DNA of 64,000 bases. Source: Isoperla grammatica (lineage: Eukaryota; Arthropoda; Insecta; Plecoptera; Perlodidae). The notes beneath the pieces are model-generated. The model ran no database searches, was not told the DNA's origin, and worked only from the letters and a program-made list of their open reading frames with translations. Positions 39,304 through 52,133 of this stretch are shown one piece after another; positions within the stretch are counted from its first letter, which is position 1, and each line of letters starts with the position of its first letter. The stretch spans positions 39,389,625 to 39,453,624 of the forward strand of contig OX246739.1 in assembly GCA_945910005.1 (NCBI GenBank), given 5' to 3'. The translations under genes were made by a program, and so were the position numbers.

Positions 39304-39706
39304 GAGTGTAAGGTTTCCTTGCTTGGAGCACAATGGTGTACACTTACCAGCGCAGAGTGTAATGATTCCTTGCTTGGAGCATAATGGTGTACACTTACCA
39401 GCGCAGAGTGTAATGATTCCTTGCTTGGAGCACAATGGTGTACACTTACCAGCGCAGAGTGTAATGATTCCTTGCTTGGAGCACAATGGTGTACACTTAC
39501 CAGCGCCGAGTGTAAGAACTCCTTGCTTGGAGCACAATGGTGTACACTTACCAGCGCAGAGTGTAAGAACTCCTTGCCTGGAGCACAATGGTGTACACTT
39601 ACCAGCGCAGAGTGTAAGAACTCCTTGCCTGGAGCACAATGGTGTACACTTACCAGCGCAGAGTGTAAGGACTCCTTGCTTGGAGCACAATGGTGCACAC
39701 TTACCC
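39304..39706. repeat. 51-bp minisatellite, eight copies
   Basis: The unit is gagtgtaatgattccttgct followed by tggagcacaatggtgtacac and ttaccagcgca. Copies vary (atgattcc or agaactcc; gctt or gcct). Because 51 is a multiple of 3 and the unit lacks stops in several registers, open frames of 117-153 codons exist on both strands. I regard these as artefacts, with no start context or splice signals to support them. Confidence 0.97.
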
Positions 39707-42629
39707 ATTGCACAATCTGTAGATTAAACATGAATTATGATTCAATTACGGAATGGTATTTCATACGCATGTGAGCACATATTTTATAGATAGGCCTATG
39801 CATTAGATTACATTATATTATCTATATTATCTACTAGTTAAATGGAAGTTAAAACGACCATTCTGCTTGGAGAACCAGGGTATACATATAAGTTGTTGTT
39901 CAAACCGATGGTCAGCAAGTTCACTCATAAACAACGCTGTTCTCATATGAATGACGCCACATATTGTTACCTTAGACATTTAACAAGTTACTTCAGAACA
40001 TTAAATCTCATGTTACTTGAGTTTGTAGGTAAAGGCTTGTCTGTATAACATTCTTTTTTCTACTGTCACTATACTAACTCAACTCTTGTGAGGCTAATCG
40101 CCTTCCTAACGCCTGTAACGGCTGCCCTACAGGTGGTCGGCTCGACTGAGACTGGGTGCGGTCACCCTAGGCTTGTCTCGTAGGGGTTGACAGTACCCCT
40201 CATTGTTCAACTCAACTCATGTCAACTCTCATGTCTCAACTACAAGCCTAGTAGAATATCTGTGACGTCACGGCTTGATTACAACTATAGTGTCCACGGA
40301 TGCACAAGACCCGGCACCTCCACCAATAATATTGGATCTGTAACGTTTCTCAATTCTATGCATGATAAAATTTAGTAACAAAAAGAAATTAACAAAAGAA
40401 ATTTGAAATACCATTCTCACTCGTTTGCTATCATATGATAATTATTGTATTGTTTCTAAAATTACATTGATCCCTAAAACTATAATCAACATAAAATTAC
40501 ATACATTCTGACTGTAGTAATAACACTGTTGAGACTAAAAATATAGACCACCGATATGATGGTTGACATTAATTTTTTCGGTGTATGGATGGTTATAGCA
40601 CCATCCTGTATACAGTGTGATAACACGACGGGGGTGGGTTCGGTTGTGTTGAGTTTTTCGATTAAACGGTGGTTCGGTAAATTGTTACTCTAACAAGTGT
40701 AAATCGGTTATGAACTCGGACATGGTCTGTTATGCATTTTGAGGATAGTCGATGATTTAATACTGTTATTATTGCAAACAGTCCATACCGCTTCTTAGCA
40801 ATATACGCGCTAGATTATCTTAACATCAACTCGGTTTGTATTGCATAGTAAAGTTTATTTAGTCCGTGTTAACAACTTAACATGCCTTTATCAAACAAAA
40901 CACTGTTTGCAAACTTGTTTACTTACCCTGTAGCGTACATGCTAGTTCACATGACGAACGATGTGTTATACAGACCCAGCCAATACACCTGTTACTATGG
41001 ACTTACTTGTGGTTTGATTGACTGTGGTTGGTGTCAATGTTATTAAAAACACAGGAGTATTTCAACCGACGGAAGAACTTTAAAATAATTGACAATTTAT
41101 TCCGGTGAAGCATAGCAAGGACGTGTCAAGCACATCGGGAGAATGCGGTTCAGGTATAGGCTCTACTTTTTTCCACGAGTACTCTATATCAAAATTGCGT
41201 CTGGGGCGAACATTTGTCAAGATTTTATCAGCCGTAAGTGCACGGAAAATGACTTCAGTCTTTGGATCACTTTCGTTTGAGTAAAATGTTCCTGTTCCCA
41301 AGTGAGGAGAGGTTGGGGGGGGGGGGGCTCGAGAATATTCCCCCCCTCCCCCACTTCAGCTCACCCGGTTCTGATGCCAAGGGGTTTGTTCTGAATGAAC
41401 GAGTAAAAGACTCTTTGGTCGATCCTGCCGAGTATATTCTTCGCGCAATCTTGTTTGTACATGAGCCAGTTTTAAACATACCTTTTCACTTAAAAGAAAC
41501 AAAAACAAGAGCACTCGAATAAATGTGGGGATTTTCCCCTTCCCCGTGCTATCCGTAGGCCTACGCCCTGACACACGTTTTTAATTAAAATTGTCTCTTT
41601 AGCCAAAATAGAAATAATAACACAGCTATGGGCATGTGTTCATGATTCGTTTCAAAACAGTGCTCAGGCGTTGTCAACAGTCGCATCCAACTGCGCAACT
41701 CCGCTACTTTGTTCAAGGTTAACTGTCCTTATGAAAATTTGCCGTGAATTACAAGAAACTATCTTTCGATGCGAATTCTGCATCAAGGTGGCATTCGTGA
41801 GACCTCTTCATAACTTCTTATTTTCATAAACGTTTTTGTACAGTTGAAAACAGAGCAATGTTATCATCGGAAAGGCAGTTTGGTTTTCATTTTGTTATTA
41901 TTGCTATTTATGATGTCATTATTATTAATTATTTGCATAGTTCTATTTTTTGCCTTCCTTTGTAAATTAGTTTTTGTAATAAATAGGATAGACATAAATA
42001 CATACATGAAACATAATATACATATTCATAATATACAAAGCATCCTAACAAAATGAGCAAAATTAACATCTTTTAACATAACCATAATATACTTAACCAT
42101 AATGTACTGTGCTATCTTAAAGATATACAAATATTAATTCCCGGCATATCACAACATCGCAAGCAAACTATTTAGTATACTGTAATTTTAAGCGTGAAAG
42201 ATGTTTGGTAGTTGGTACAATTATTTACTGTCACGTAGCTCTTTTCCACGGCACTTGTCACGATTCTAGCATTTCCTTCTGTACAAAACCAAGGCGTGAA
42301 GTACGATTTATGCGAAAGGAACGAAGATATTGATTCAAGAAAACAAGATTTCACATGTATGCACCAAGGCTTATCTAGAAGTTATGAATTGTGTGTGTAG
42401 TGGCCTCGGGCGACGTGAAGAATGGTATAATCGTGTTACGCCCCACCATTCAGGAAGACTGGATGATAAAACATTCCACGTAAAGACCATTACTCCAACT
42501 CAGGCATGCCAGCCAGATACGAAACCTCTCCTTGGCTAACTTCACTGATCTAGTAGTACATGATAAACCGTTTTATTTCAACAGCAAAAAGTTCCATTAA
42601 GGTTAAGGTCGCATCATCTCAAACATGCT

Positions 42630-42745
42630 CGGCTTCACTTCCTACTCTGCTCGTGTAGTCGGGACGTGGGTTCGAGTCCTGCGTATATCATTCACTCACC
42701 GTCTCGACTGGCATTACGGCGTTGACATATACCTAAAGCAACAAA
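42630..42745 (+). repeat. tRNA-derived SINE-like fragment
   Basis: Contains gggacgtgggttcgagtcct (B-box) and a tail with ctcaccgtctcgactggc and tacctaaagcaacaaaac. It matches the element at 17238-17402 in layout. Only the 3' half is recognisable. Confidence 0.6.
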
Positions 42746-43305
42746 ACAAACTATTAATCATCGATATTTTTTCATGGATTCAAGTTAAGTTGTAGATATT
42801 TCCTTCAATTAGGCCTCCGCGGGTAGACTAACACATCGCGCTTTCGTTAGTATAGTCATATTTTGCATTTTTATTTTTTATTTATTATATAATAAGTGTT
42901 AAATTTATTTATGATTTGACGAGTTGATTTTATTGATTTTATTAAAATTAAACTATTTATGTACTACATGAATGAAACTAGGTCCGAAGGCTAGCTATTT
43001 AGTAAAAGCTCCGTTTTGAATTCATCAAATATTGCGCTCAAATATTAATGGGTTTAGACCGTTGACATAAATATACAAAACACAAACACGTTATTGAATA
43101 GTAAGTTAAAAAAGTAATGTGATTGTTTTAAGAAAATAGGTGTGGTCGTGAATAAAATATAAGTTTGGGTATTTGTTTTAAATTTTATGTTTTAATAGAT
43201 GTTATAATTTTGTATTTTATACGGTCTGAGAAATGTGCCTAATGTACACCATTTGACCGTGATAATCTATGGCCCTATCTTTACATGGTTCCGTGTTTGT
43301 TTCAG

Positions 43306-43408
43306 CCAATCAGTACAATACATACGTCACATTGAAGCTACAGAATGTGAAGTCCACTACTGTGACTGTCAAGGGACCTAATCCATGCTGGGAACAAGAC
43401 TTCTTGTT
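43306..43408 (+). CDS. unc-13: unc-13 exon, C2A domain core
   Basis: This 103-nt exon encodes [18 protein letters not shown] followed by [16 protein letters not shown], with split codons at both ends. The block NTYVTLKxQNVKSTT...WEQDF is close to diagnostic of the UNC13 N-terminal C2 domain. The acceptor is gtttgtttcag and the donor is TT|GTAAGT. The exon begins in phase 1 and ends with TT, completed by the C at 45135 to give Phe. It lies about 13.2 kb after the microexon and 1.7 kb before the next exon. C2A of Munc13-1 is known not to bind calcium, so protein-protein contact (RIM binding, dimerisation) is the expected role. The functional statement is by family; the exon structure is read directly. 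Confidence 0.96.
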
Positions 43409-44518
43409 GTAAGTATTACTTTATCTCCATCAAAGAAAATGTATTGAACAATGTGACACATATCTACAATGTACAGTAAATAAATTTTTTTCATTTTCTT
43501 CGACTACGGAAAAACGAGGTTTATACATTTTTTTTCTATTTTATAAAAATTGATATAAATCCGAGAGGCGAATACGCCGGTTGTGGTTCGCATGATTCCA
43601 AATCAATAAGGGAGTCCACCACCGCAATCAATCCTGCTTATTGGACGCAGGTAATTGCGAGTTTATGCCTCACATCTGTTATAATAACACTTCCATTACT
43701 AATAGTGATTTATGGTAGTCTCATTGTTGCCAACATTGGTTTTAAATCACAAATATTTGCTTGATTTGACAGCTCTATAATTGCGTGGAACATATTGAGG
43801 CGCTCTTTTGTAAATGTATTGAAAATCGGCTAAAACGCAATTAAACATCATATTCAATATTTGATTGAAGTTGCAGCAAATTAAATTGCATTTTAGGGGG
43901 GATGGGTTATAAACGTGTGACTTTTATTCTACTTTTCTGGCTCATGAATTAATCAATACATTTCTGAGCTTTTAAAATGAGCTTGATCTGATTTCTCTTA
44001 ACACTTATTATTACGTTTACAGTATAGTTTATATTAAATAATATGTTGTCATTACTTGCGATCTGAGATTGGCAGGTACAATATCTAAAATTGTCGGCTT
44101 TAAAAGAAACAATAATCAAATGATAATAAATGTTAGGACAGGATTATCACGAAATACTTTTAGCAGTTACTTTTCACTTGTGTATTATCAAAAGTTGCAG
44201 ATGAAAGCAATTTTTTTATAGAAGACATCAAATATTTGTATGTGTGTAGTGTTACATTATCACTAAAAATATATATTTTTAAAAGGTTCACATTATATCT
44301 ATGTTTTATTTAACTTGCATTGACGTAATGGAGGTTGTGTTTTTGAAACTATTTGGATACCGTGTCTGAAGCCCAAAGTTGAGCGAAACTATTTATTAAC
44401 AGGTTTTATTTCTTGACGTGGCTTCTCAGTAACATTGGGTTCCCCCACAGTGTTCCACACATTGTTATTATAACAATACTAGCATAGGCCTACTTCTACT
44501 GTCACTCTTCTTGAAGCA

Positions 44519-44776
44519 GCTGGGCCTGGATTCACAAAGATGCGTAACTCTAAGTTGTCCTAAGTTAGGCAAATCCTAGCTAGATAAATCAAGATAAATC
44601 GTGTCTAGGTATTAATACACATTCACAAATCAAATATTATTAGATAAATTGTTCATATTTTACTATATTTTATCTTTGTAACATTGCAGAACGACATATT
44701 GGTGATTTATATCACTACGATTTGCCTAAACTAGGACGTCTTAGCACTTAGGCACCTTTGTGAATCTGGGCCCAGG
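44519..44776. mobile_element. palindromic MITE (GGGCCnnGATTCACAAAG family), copy 1
   Basis: Begins ctgggcctggattcacaaag and ends ctttgtgaatctgggccca, an inverted pair. Internal pairing includes ctaagttaggcaaat against atttgcctaaactagg. The centre is AT-rich (tattttactatattttatc). It is non-coding. A second member of the family lies at 56624-56868. Confidence 0.88.
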
Positions 44777-44873
44777 TCTTAAACAGAAACATTGGTATTT
44801 TCATGTTAGTTTGTTACTGCTGTAATTCTAATTAAACATTGTAATTATTGTAACATTATGCTTTGTTCATTTG

Positions 44874-44926
44874 TTCTCTATTTTATTTATATTTATTTAT
44901 TTATTTACTTATTTATTTATTTAATG
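44874..44926. repeat. TTTA microsatellite
   Basis: Tandem tttat/ttta units with a few interruptions. The flanking gatttacaaaggaggacaat may be a LINE or SINE 3' end. Confidence 0.85.
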
Positions 44927-45134
44927 TCTATTCTATTTAGTCATAACATTGATTTACAAAGGAGGACAATAAATATAACTATGTATACAATTAATAATTA
45001 TGAAACATAAAATAGAAAGAATAACAAAAACAAAAACAAAACAAACTTCTGTACTATATAAAAAAGCAAGAACAATAAACATGATCCAAATAGTTGGCAT
45101 TATAAATGTAAATGGTGTGTGTGAATGGTTTCAG

Positions 45135-45252
45135 CGAGACGAACGATGTGAACTCGGGCCTGTTGATCGAGGTCTGGTCCAAGGGGATGCTGTGGGATCG
45201 CGCGCTAGGCTACCATTGGATACCCCTGCCTGAAGTAAAGTACTCGAACGAG
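45135..45252 (+). CDS. unc-13: unc-13 exon, C2A domain continued
   Basis: This 118-nt exon begins with C, completing the Phe codon from the previous exon. It then reads ETNDVNSGLLIEVWSKGM, LWDRALGYHWIPL and PEVKYSNE. The block GLLIEVWSKGMxWD followed by an IPL turn matches the central beta strands of UNC13 C2A. The acceptor is ggtttcag and the donor is GAG|GTAAATG, and the exon ends in phase 0. The next exon begins with EGTGQW in phase 0, so SNE-EG is continuous, as in other UNC13 proteins. Local base composition is clearly more GC-rich than the surrounding intron. Confidence 0.96.
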
Positions 45253-46364
45253 GTAAATGAATACCAGGTCAGAGCACAACCCATTACGTAGCACGATGCA
45301 CCCAACTAACGCATAGCGCTTTCACTAGGACTAAAGATTTTCTTAGTTTGACGCTCTCCTGATGCTCCCCCCCATCACTATGTGACCACCCGTGTTACCC
45401 CCGGGAAAACCCCACAATCATATCATATTTAATATGCATTTTATATTATCTTGTTTGTAATCAGTCTGGTATGTTATGCTGGACGGTGTGGTCACATAAT
45501 TAGAGGGTGGAGCTTCAAACTATGTCAAACTTAAAATATCTGCACTCTAGCATTACTTATCATATTGCATTTTTAGTGTCCTTGGTTTTCTTATTGACAT
45601 CTTGTAGTATTGATTAGTATAAAATAACGTATACTCCAGTCATACAAGACTGTATGTAATATTCCTCCGTACTTCAGAATCTGTCCAAACATACAATATA
45701 GGGGTTTAATTGAACATTTTCATAACCTTGTTATTCCTTAGTCTGTAGTAGATATATAAATAGTCTGGTTCTAAAGAGCAAATAATGGAATGCTTGGAAA
45801 GCAATCCACTGACATAATTTGGAAAACATTATGATAGTTTACTGTTTTCCATTGGATGAAACGTATCGAGGAAAGCATAGTAAGACGTAGTTGTTTCTGA
45901 TGTTAAGCTGAAGGTTTAAAAAGTTATACAGTTTCTGTAATCTACTGTTACTTGAGAGCTTATCTGATACACAAATTGTTAACTACTGAACTAGGTATAT
46001 GGGTCAACACCGCAATAGAAAACAACTTTTGACAATGTTGTTACCTAGATTATACTTTCAGTAATGCGTATTTTTTAGAGCTAGATCAAATCAATGTCGA
46101 GAAGTGAGTGAAGTTGTTTATTATTAGATATGGTTTGCGTATATTCAGTGCGAGCTCCTATAGCGTGAGGTGGGATGGTTAGGAGAGGGGTGGGGAAGGG
46201 GGGGGGTAGTGAAACCCTTGCCATTATTTAGCAGGCATATCATCGACATGCAAGGCTTACTTCAGTAGGGCATTGGTTGGTCATTCACGCAGTTGCTCTA
46301 TCTCATGATCTGACCTAGATATTGTGAGCCCTGTGATATTTACACGCACAGTCACATGTGTGGG

Positions 46365-46445
46365 ACTTTCCTTGGTGCCAACCGACCGGGAATCGAGCCC
46401 TGGACTTTCTGCATTGGAAACGGGAGTAAACTCACAAGATCAACG
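46365..46445 (-). repeat. tRNA-like B-box remnant
   Basis: On the minus strand ccagggctcgattcccggtc resembles a T-arm/B-box. There is no convincing acceptor or anticodon arm, so it is probably a SINE remnant. Confidence 0.35.
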
Positions 46446-48359
46446 ATCCACACGGATTATATAATATATCAATACTGCGTCAAGTTGACACACAAAATGT
46501 TAAGACAGCGATTATGTTACATTCAAATGCTTACAAGCTGCACTATAGGGTTGCACAGACATACAGTAACACCTCTATGACTAGAGCCAATAGCTTTATT
46601 TTTACAAGACAGAGACAGACTGTTAATACCATTGTGAACAGACAATATTATATTAACGGTATTATATTAGTAGGGAGGGTCAGCGGTTATTTCCAGTGTT
46701 GCGGTCGTGTGGTAGTATCGCTATATTTATAACCTGTCTATGGGTGAAGCCAAACCAGTGACAACAATACCATAAAATGTTTCATTGCGTTGTTTCATTG
46801 GCAAGATGTTTGAAGAGTTAAGTGGTCTTAAATGCCGACTCGGATGTGCAAGAGCCGAGTCCACCCAAACATTAACGATTGGTCTCCCCCCCTACCATAT
46901 CATCAATCTTGGCTTTAATACGACTAAAACATGAACAGTAATAGCTATTGATGTCCACAAACTGTGTCAGTCCCCGGCCAGAGTCATCCATATACGTCAC
47001 ATGTCTGCGTCATCCAGGCGATGACGTCAGAGGCTTATCGTACATAGTCGTGCATACTCGACTGGATAAATAGAGATAAACTGACATTTATTGCAATATT
47101 ACGCCGACGTGTGACTGACAGAAGCAGATTTATGAACGCGCTATCTTTTCATTGGTTCTCTCAAATAAATTGAACTTTTAGTACAGATTTGTTTTTGTGT
47201 AACTTTAGAATTCCTTATTTATTACTTAAAAAATGCCTTAATATTCTTTAGATGGCAGCATTTAAGTACTGATGTGGGATCAACCTGTGTAGGATTGATT
47301 ATTGAGTGTGGGAACACCGGAAATGCAATCGCGAACCCAATATACGCCGCAACAAAGAGGGGGTTCGTCTTATTTCAATGTCGATAAAGTACGTGTCTGT
47401 TATTTTTATCGTTTTACGAGATATACGCGTACATGCTTGAAGAAATGTGAAGCTGTTTTTGAGAGTTTTCTCTTACCTTGTGATTTGTTGAGTGTTTTTC
47501 CGGGGCGCTAAAGGTGAGGGGAGGGGGGAGGGGGTGAACGGCTGGTAAAGCTAGAGAGTTGCTGCTACCCCATCCTACACACGTCCGCTAAGTCTCTGTC
47601 CCTGGGTTACAAATGGACGGTCGACGCCTCAAACCTGCAGACATATTTTAAGATCGCCTCGAACAGAAGCCAACATACTTCACGTGTATGTAACAGATGA
47701 ACGAACCATCCCGCACAATATCTGATGGTTGAAGCTTCCTTAACATTGCGAGAGTTTGTTATTAATACATTTCTATAATTGGTTGTGCAGGCAAGATAAT
47801 TAATAGGGCGATTTAAGGTACTTCATTTTCTTGCAGTATTATTATAGCCATCTACTTTTCTGAGTTAATCTTCTGCCACAAATCCAATTTAGATTTGTAG
47901 AAGGGATTTTATAAGCCAGTTTTTATCTTGAGTAAGTATTGATTCTCCAAACCTTTCTGAGTATACCCATGTGAGAACAAAATGTCTGATTTGTTTTTGT
48001 ATATACATTGTCATTCATTCGGTTATGTTATTTGATAGGTCGTAGTGGGTTATCTAAGTAAATTATACAAACCGTGTCGCTACCTCTTTATCACCAACAC
48101 TGCGTCTATCTCCGTATTGCTTTCCTTCATTCTTACTTCATCCATCCATCCTTCCTTCCCGATCGCTTTCTTGATGTTCCTTCATCTGGTGCAACCATTG
48201 ATTTATTTATCCTCTAACCCGTCCCCTCTTTTAACACCCTATTACATTTCCGCCATGATATTCTGTCCATCTCTTTTCATCTAACATGTCGGAACCAGCT
48301 CAACCACGAGTACAGGATTATATAGGATATGTTATTCGGTCTCCCAATAATTTGTAATC

Positions 48360-48638
48360 TAATGGCGTATTTGATTTGCCTGCTGTCAGTGCACACTCAG
48401 TTCGTGCAACTACGTCATTGCACTCGCACCGCACTCGGATAGTGCACTCTCCAATTGAACGCAGTGGTGCGACATCGCCCTGCGGTCTGAAGCCAGTGCA
48501 TTGAAGTGCAACACGTTTATAGTTCGCACTCCCTATCGAATACGAAAAGGCGCACTGAGTGCACACGGCCATTCCCGATCGAATGCGGTAGCTGCACTCA
48601 GTGCGCACTGAGTAAGTGCAGCCAATCGAATAAGCTAT
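48360..48638. mobile_element. multi-hairpin MITE with CAGTGCGCACTG motifs
   Basis: The left end gtatttgatttgcctgctgt and the right end gcagccaatcgaataagc are imperfect inverted partners. Several short repeats of the cactcagtgc type recur inside. One, ctcagtgcgcactgag at 48597-48612, is a perfect 16-bp palindrome. It is unusually GC- and CpG-rich for the region and non-coding. The family is not recognised. Confidence 0.7.
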
Positions 48639-48700
48639 AATTTATTTATGCGAGTCACGTTGGCTTCTTTCATAAACATATTATTGATTTGTGTTCATTC

Positions 48701-48921
48701 AATAATGTTATACTCCCATAGGCTTATTAGTAGAGCAATACAATGAAAGGGATTATATAAGAAATAACTAGACTTGGTCTGTGGTTGTGGATATATTGTG
48801 CTGCCCAGAACATTTAATAATGTTACTCTCATAGACATATTAGTTGAGCAATACAATGAAACTGATTATATAAGAAATACCTAGACTTAGTCTGTGGTTG
48901 AGAGTATATTATTCTGCCCGA
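48701..48921. repeat. two tandem copies of a ~115-bp segment
   Basis: aataatgttatactcccata and aataatgttactctcataga begin the copies at 48701 and 48816. Both contain gattatataagaaatac/taact, agacttggtctgtggttg or its variant, and ctgccc. This is a recent local duplication. Confidence 0.92.
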
Positions 48922-49240
48922 AAGTGTATATTCCTTGTTTGAGCTGCTTCTGTTCTGAACACCAGGTTTTGGCGGGAACAATGGACTCTAAATCGATTCA
49001 CCCACTGTGTATCAAGTCTGGCCCAACTTTAGAGTATAAAATATAGCGTTAGTTATTAATAACATTAACTTGATAGCGTGTAGGCGCACACTTACTGCCA
49101 TCTAGACGTACACGTTGACGTGGCCATGTTCACTTTAACATTATCTCATCTTTCTGGACGTTTTAACGACTGATGAAACTCACAAACAATAAAATAAAAC
49201 ACTATTCGCCATTGTCATGTTCACGCATTGCGCGTGACAG

Positions 49241-49305
49241 GACAGGTGCGTGTGACAGGTGTGTGTAACAGGTGCGTGTGACAGGTGCGTGTGACAAGTG
49301 CGTGT
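49241..49305. repeat. ~12-bp minisatellite (gtgacaggtgcg)
   Basis: About five units with small changes. Confidence 0.9.
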
Positions 49306-51937
49306 TGCACTTCCGGTATGAAGAGAGATCGATAACACGGTTACGGTTGCTACTTCAATGCTTGCTAAATGATATATTGGCATATTTTCTCTAAGAAGTG
49401 ATTAGTAGTGAAAGATATGCGGCGCGATCATGGCCCATTAAGCACCTCAATCTAGGTGGTTTATTGCTTGCCCTGTAATTCACCGCGTAATGTAGGTCTA
49501 TGGCACGACCGACTAGAATCAAAAACAGGCTGGCAGAAAAAATGTGTACTTTAATTTGCTGTAATTAGTGGAGAATTGTCAGAAAAATGTTAGTGTAGCT
49601 AAGTACGAATAGATAAATTACTCAGAATAGTCAGAACGATGCTGGGTGTTGGATACTGGCCTAGCGTTTATGTTTCGACGAGATTAACATCCACAAAATA
49701 TAACAATTTATATACTTAGGCCCTACTTGACCGAAGTTGTTTCGCTAGGTATGGACTGAATAAAAGTAATAAACGTGTGAAAAAAATATTACATTATAGC
49801 ATTGTATTTAAATAAATGAATAAATCCGTATTTATCCACCACTCACTCACAAGTAATGATTTTCAGGGGATTCTGAACTCTCTAGACAAAAGTACTTATA
49901 ATATATAGGGAGGTATACTTCGATAGTTGTGAAGAAATGTCCGAGTGATTCAATAGACCTACTCAATGCCAGCATTTGCCTTATTGCTGACGAAAATATA
50001 AACAAAACCTTCAATCAGAATTTTACGTGTTGAGAACAGAACTGGTTACCTCCCGAATTAAAGCCACTCTTAGCAACACTAAGCAAGCTCCATCGGTGTA
50101 TTTTAATTTTTAACCATTACAAATATTAAATAAAATTAACTTACATAAACTAGTTTCATCTCTAGTTTACGTTTAATGAAAATGATGTAATTTTAAAATC
50201 CTAGATAGATGCGTGTGCGTGTGCGTGTGCATGCCCGCTATGCTGGCTATCGCTTGCCTGGCTTACAGTATAGCTATACACGGCCCGGCCGGCTGGCTTG
50301 CGTGCTGAGCGCTCGCTGCATTATTTAATAAAATATGGATAAGTCTAGAGTCATGGACAAGGAAAGTTTACTCCCCTGTTTGAGTGAGTGACGTTATTAC
50401 GCTATAAGTTAATCTCAGTGACATCAAAAACTCATTAAAATAAAAGCTGCTCTGTGCATTCGCGTATACTACAGCAGGACTATTTATTATACGCTGCAAC
50501 AGGCGAACATGAATAACACATAGGGTTATATAGCGGCCAACGAACGACGGCAAAACATTGGGAAATAATGCTGATCCGAGGGCTATTTCAATAGAATATC
50601 TACTATTGTGTGTGGGGGTAGGGGGGGCGGGGGAGGGGTGTATATTTGCCAAATTAAACAAAGACCTTCAATAATTGTTCATCTGGTTTACCAAAACGAG
50701 GGTTATTTGTGTAACTCAGTTGAGTAGTGTACATTCACTCATCACATACTTGCATTTCAACGCGACGGATGTACATCAATACACTCTCACCATATTATGG
50801 CTTGTGAGTTAGATTAGGCGTCTTGAGTTTGTCTGCGCATGTCAGTAAGCTTGTTAAGGTGTTCCGAACATTGGATCCTTGGGTCTTGACACTACGCGTG
50901 TGATTCAGATGACGCAATGTTCAAATCGTTTCATTCTCGGTGTCAAGAATCGTTTAAATTAGAGCACTCGTATGTTTGGATGGGGGTTCTTGTCTTTCAC
51001 TTGTGTCATTGTAATTGTAATTTAGGATAACTAGTGTAGAGGAGTCGAGTAGTATTATGAGTACATACACTATGCTATTATACTTACGCAACTGTCTCTC
51101 CTTAACAATATAGAAGGCTTCAACCTTCAAAGGACCTCAGAAGTAGTCAGGGAAATGTCCCTAAGCGAGATTGGTATATTTTGTATTACTAATTCATATG
51201 CAGTAATTTACATTACATGTAAATTAAGTTAATTAACCAACAGAGGCAAGGTGCAAACATTATACAAATATTCTGACTGTAAACATGGTAATTAATACAT
51301 GAGATAACACAACTCTAAAATGAAGCTTAATTTATAATGTCTAATGCTTTATGAATGTACTGACTACTGAAGAACGTTCCCAATGTGTTAGGTGTGGTGA
51401 TAAAGAGTGTCGATAATAGGCAATAGTGTTGACTAGAGGGGATTTGAACACAACTTGATGTCTGGATCCTCGTTCCAGAATAACTCCTCTATAGTCTAGC
51501 TAGAGGCCTTTCTAGAGGATTCAAATCAATTTCCTTATCCATCACATACAAAGGAACACGATACTACGTCTAGACAAGAAACCCTCTGCACTAGGAATCT
51601 TTCTTCTTTCTTGCGTGCCACGTGCAGTCTTATATAACCGCATATCTTTGTTGTTGCCCTATTTCTCATCACTTCTTCATGCATGCATGTTAGTTGCTGT
51701 GGTCGGGATGTACGGTCCAACTCTTCATCCTAATAAACTATGTTCAATATCGGATAGTTTCACCTAGTTTAGCTTCTTTCTAATTCAGTGATAGTATTTA
51801 TGACTCCAGTATCAAACAAACTTCAGTTCAGTGGTTTTGTCGCCATGAAACAAGTGGGACAGTTTTCCTAAACGATCGTCTGCCCTCAATCTCGATTACA
51901 AATTAATTGTGTGTAGGAAACTAAAACAGTAATGGGA

Positions 51938-52133
51938 ACAGATTATTTTCTTCTGGGTTGTTTCGTCGTGTCGGTACAGAGTTTTTCGCAGAGCGTCTCG
52001 CCACCCATGTTGGTGGCTTTTTCAAGACTGGTCTTCTTTCAAGACTGGAAAAAAGCCGCCAACATGGGTGGCGGAACGTCGAGTGAAAACTCTGTACCGA
52101 CACCACGAAACAACCCAGAAGAAAATAATCTGT
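51938..52133. mobile_element. near-perfect foldback element (~196 bp)
   Basis: The left arm acagattattttcttctggg continues through tgtcggtacagag to cgccacccatgttggtggc. It is mirrored by gccgccaacatgggtggcg, then ctctgtaccgacacc, then cccagaagaaaataatctgt. The arms are roughly 85-90 bases with few mismatches, and the short centre repeats caagactgg. The plus and minus strands therefore encode nearly the same 20-residue peptide in their overlapping frames, an artefact of the palindrome. The high arm identity suggests recent insertion. Confidence 0.93.

Larger units (their letters stand above)
30074..43305 (+). other. unc-13 intron (~13.2 kb)
   Basis: Lies between the microexon and the first large C2A exon. 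It contains the paired foldback elements at 32230-32597 and 32778-33132, an AGTTT repeat, the nested SINEs at 36268-36935, a 51-bp minisatellite and a possible internal promoter. No other gene is seen on either strand. Confidence 0.85.
43409..45134 (+). other. unc-13 intron (1.7 kb)
   Basis: The shortest recognised intron. It holds the MITE at 44519-44776 and a TTTA microsatellite at 44874-44926, but nothing coding. Confidence 0.9.
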
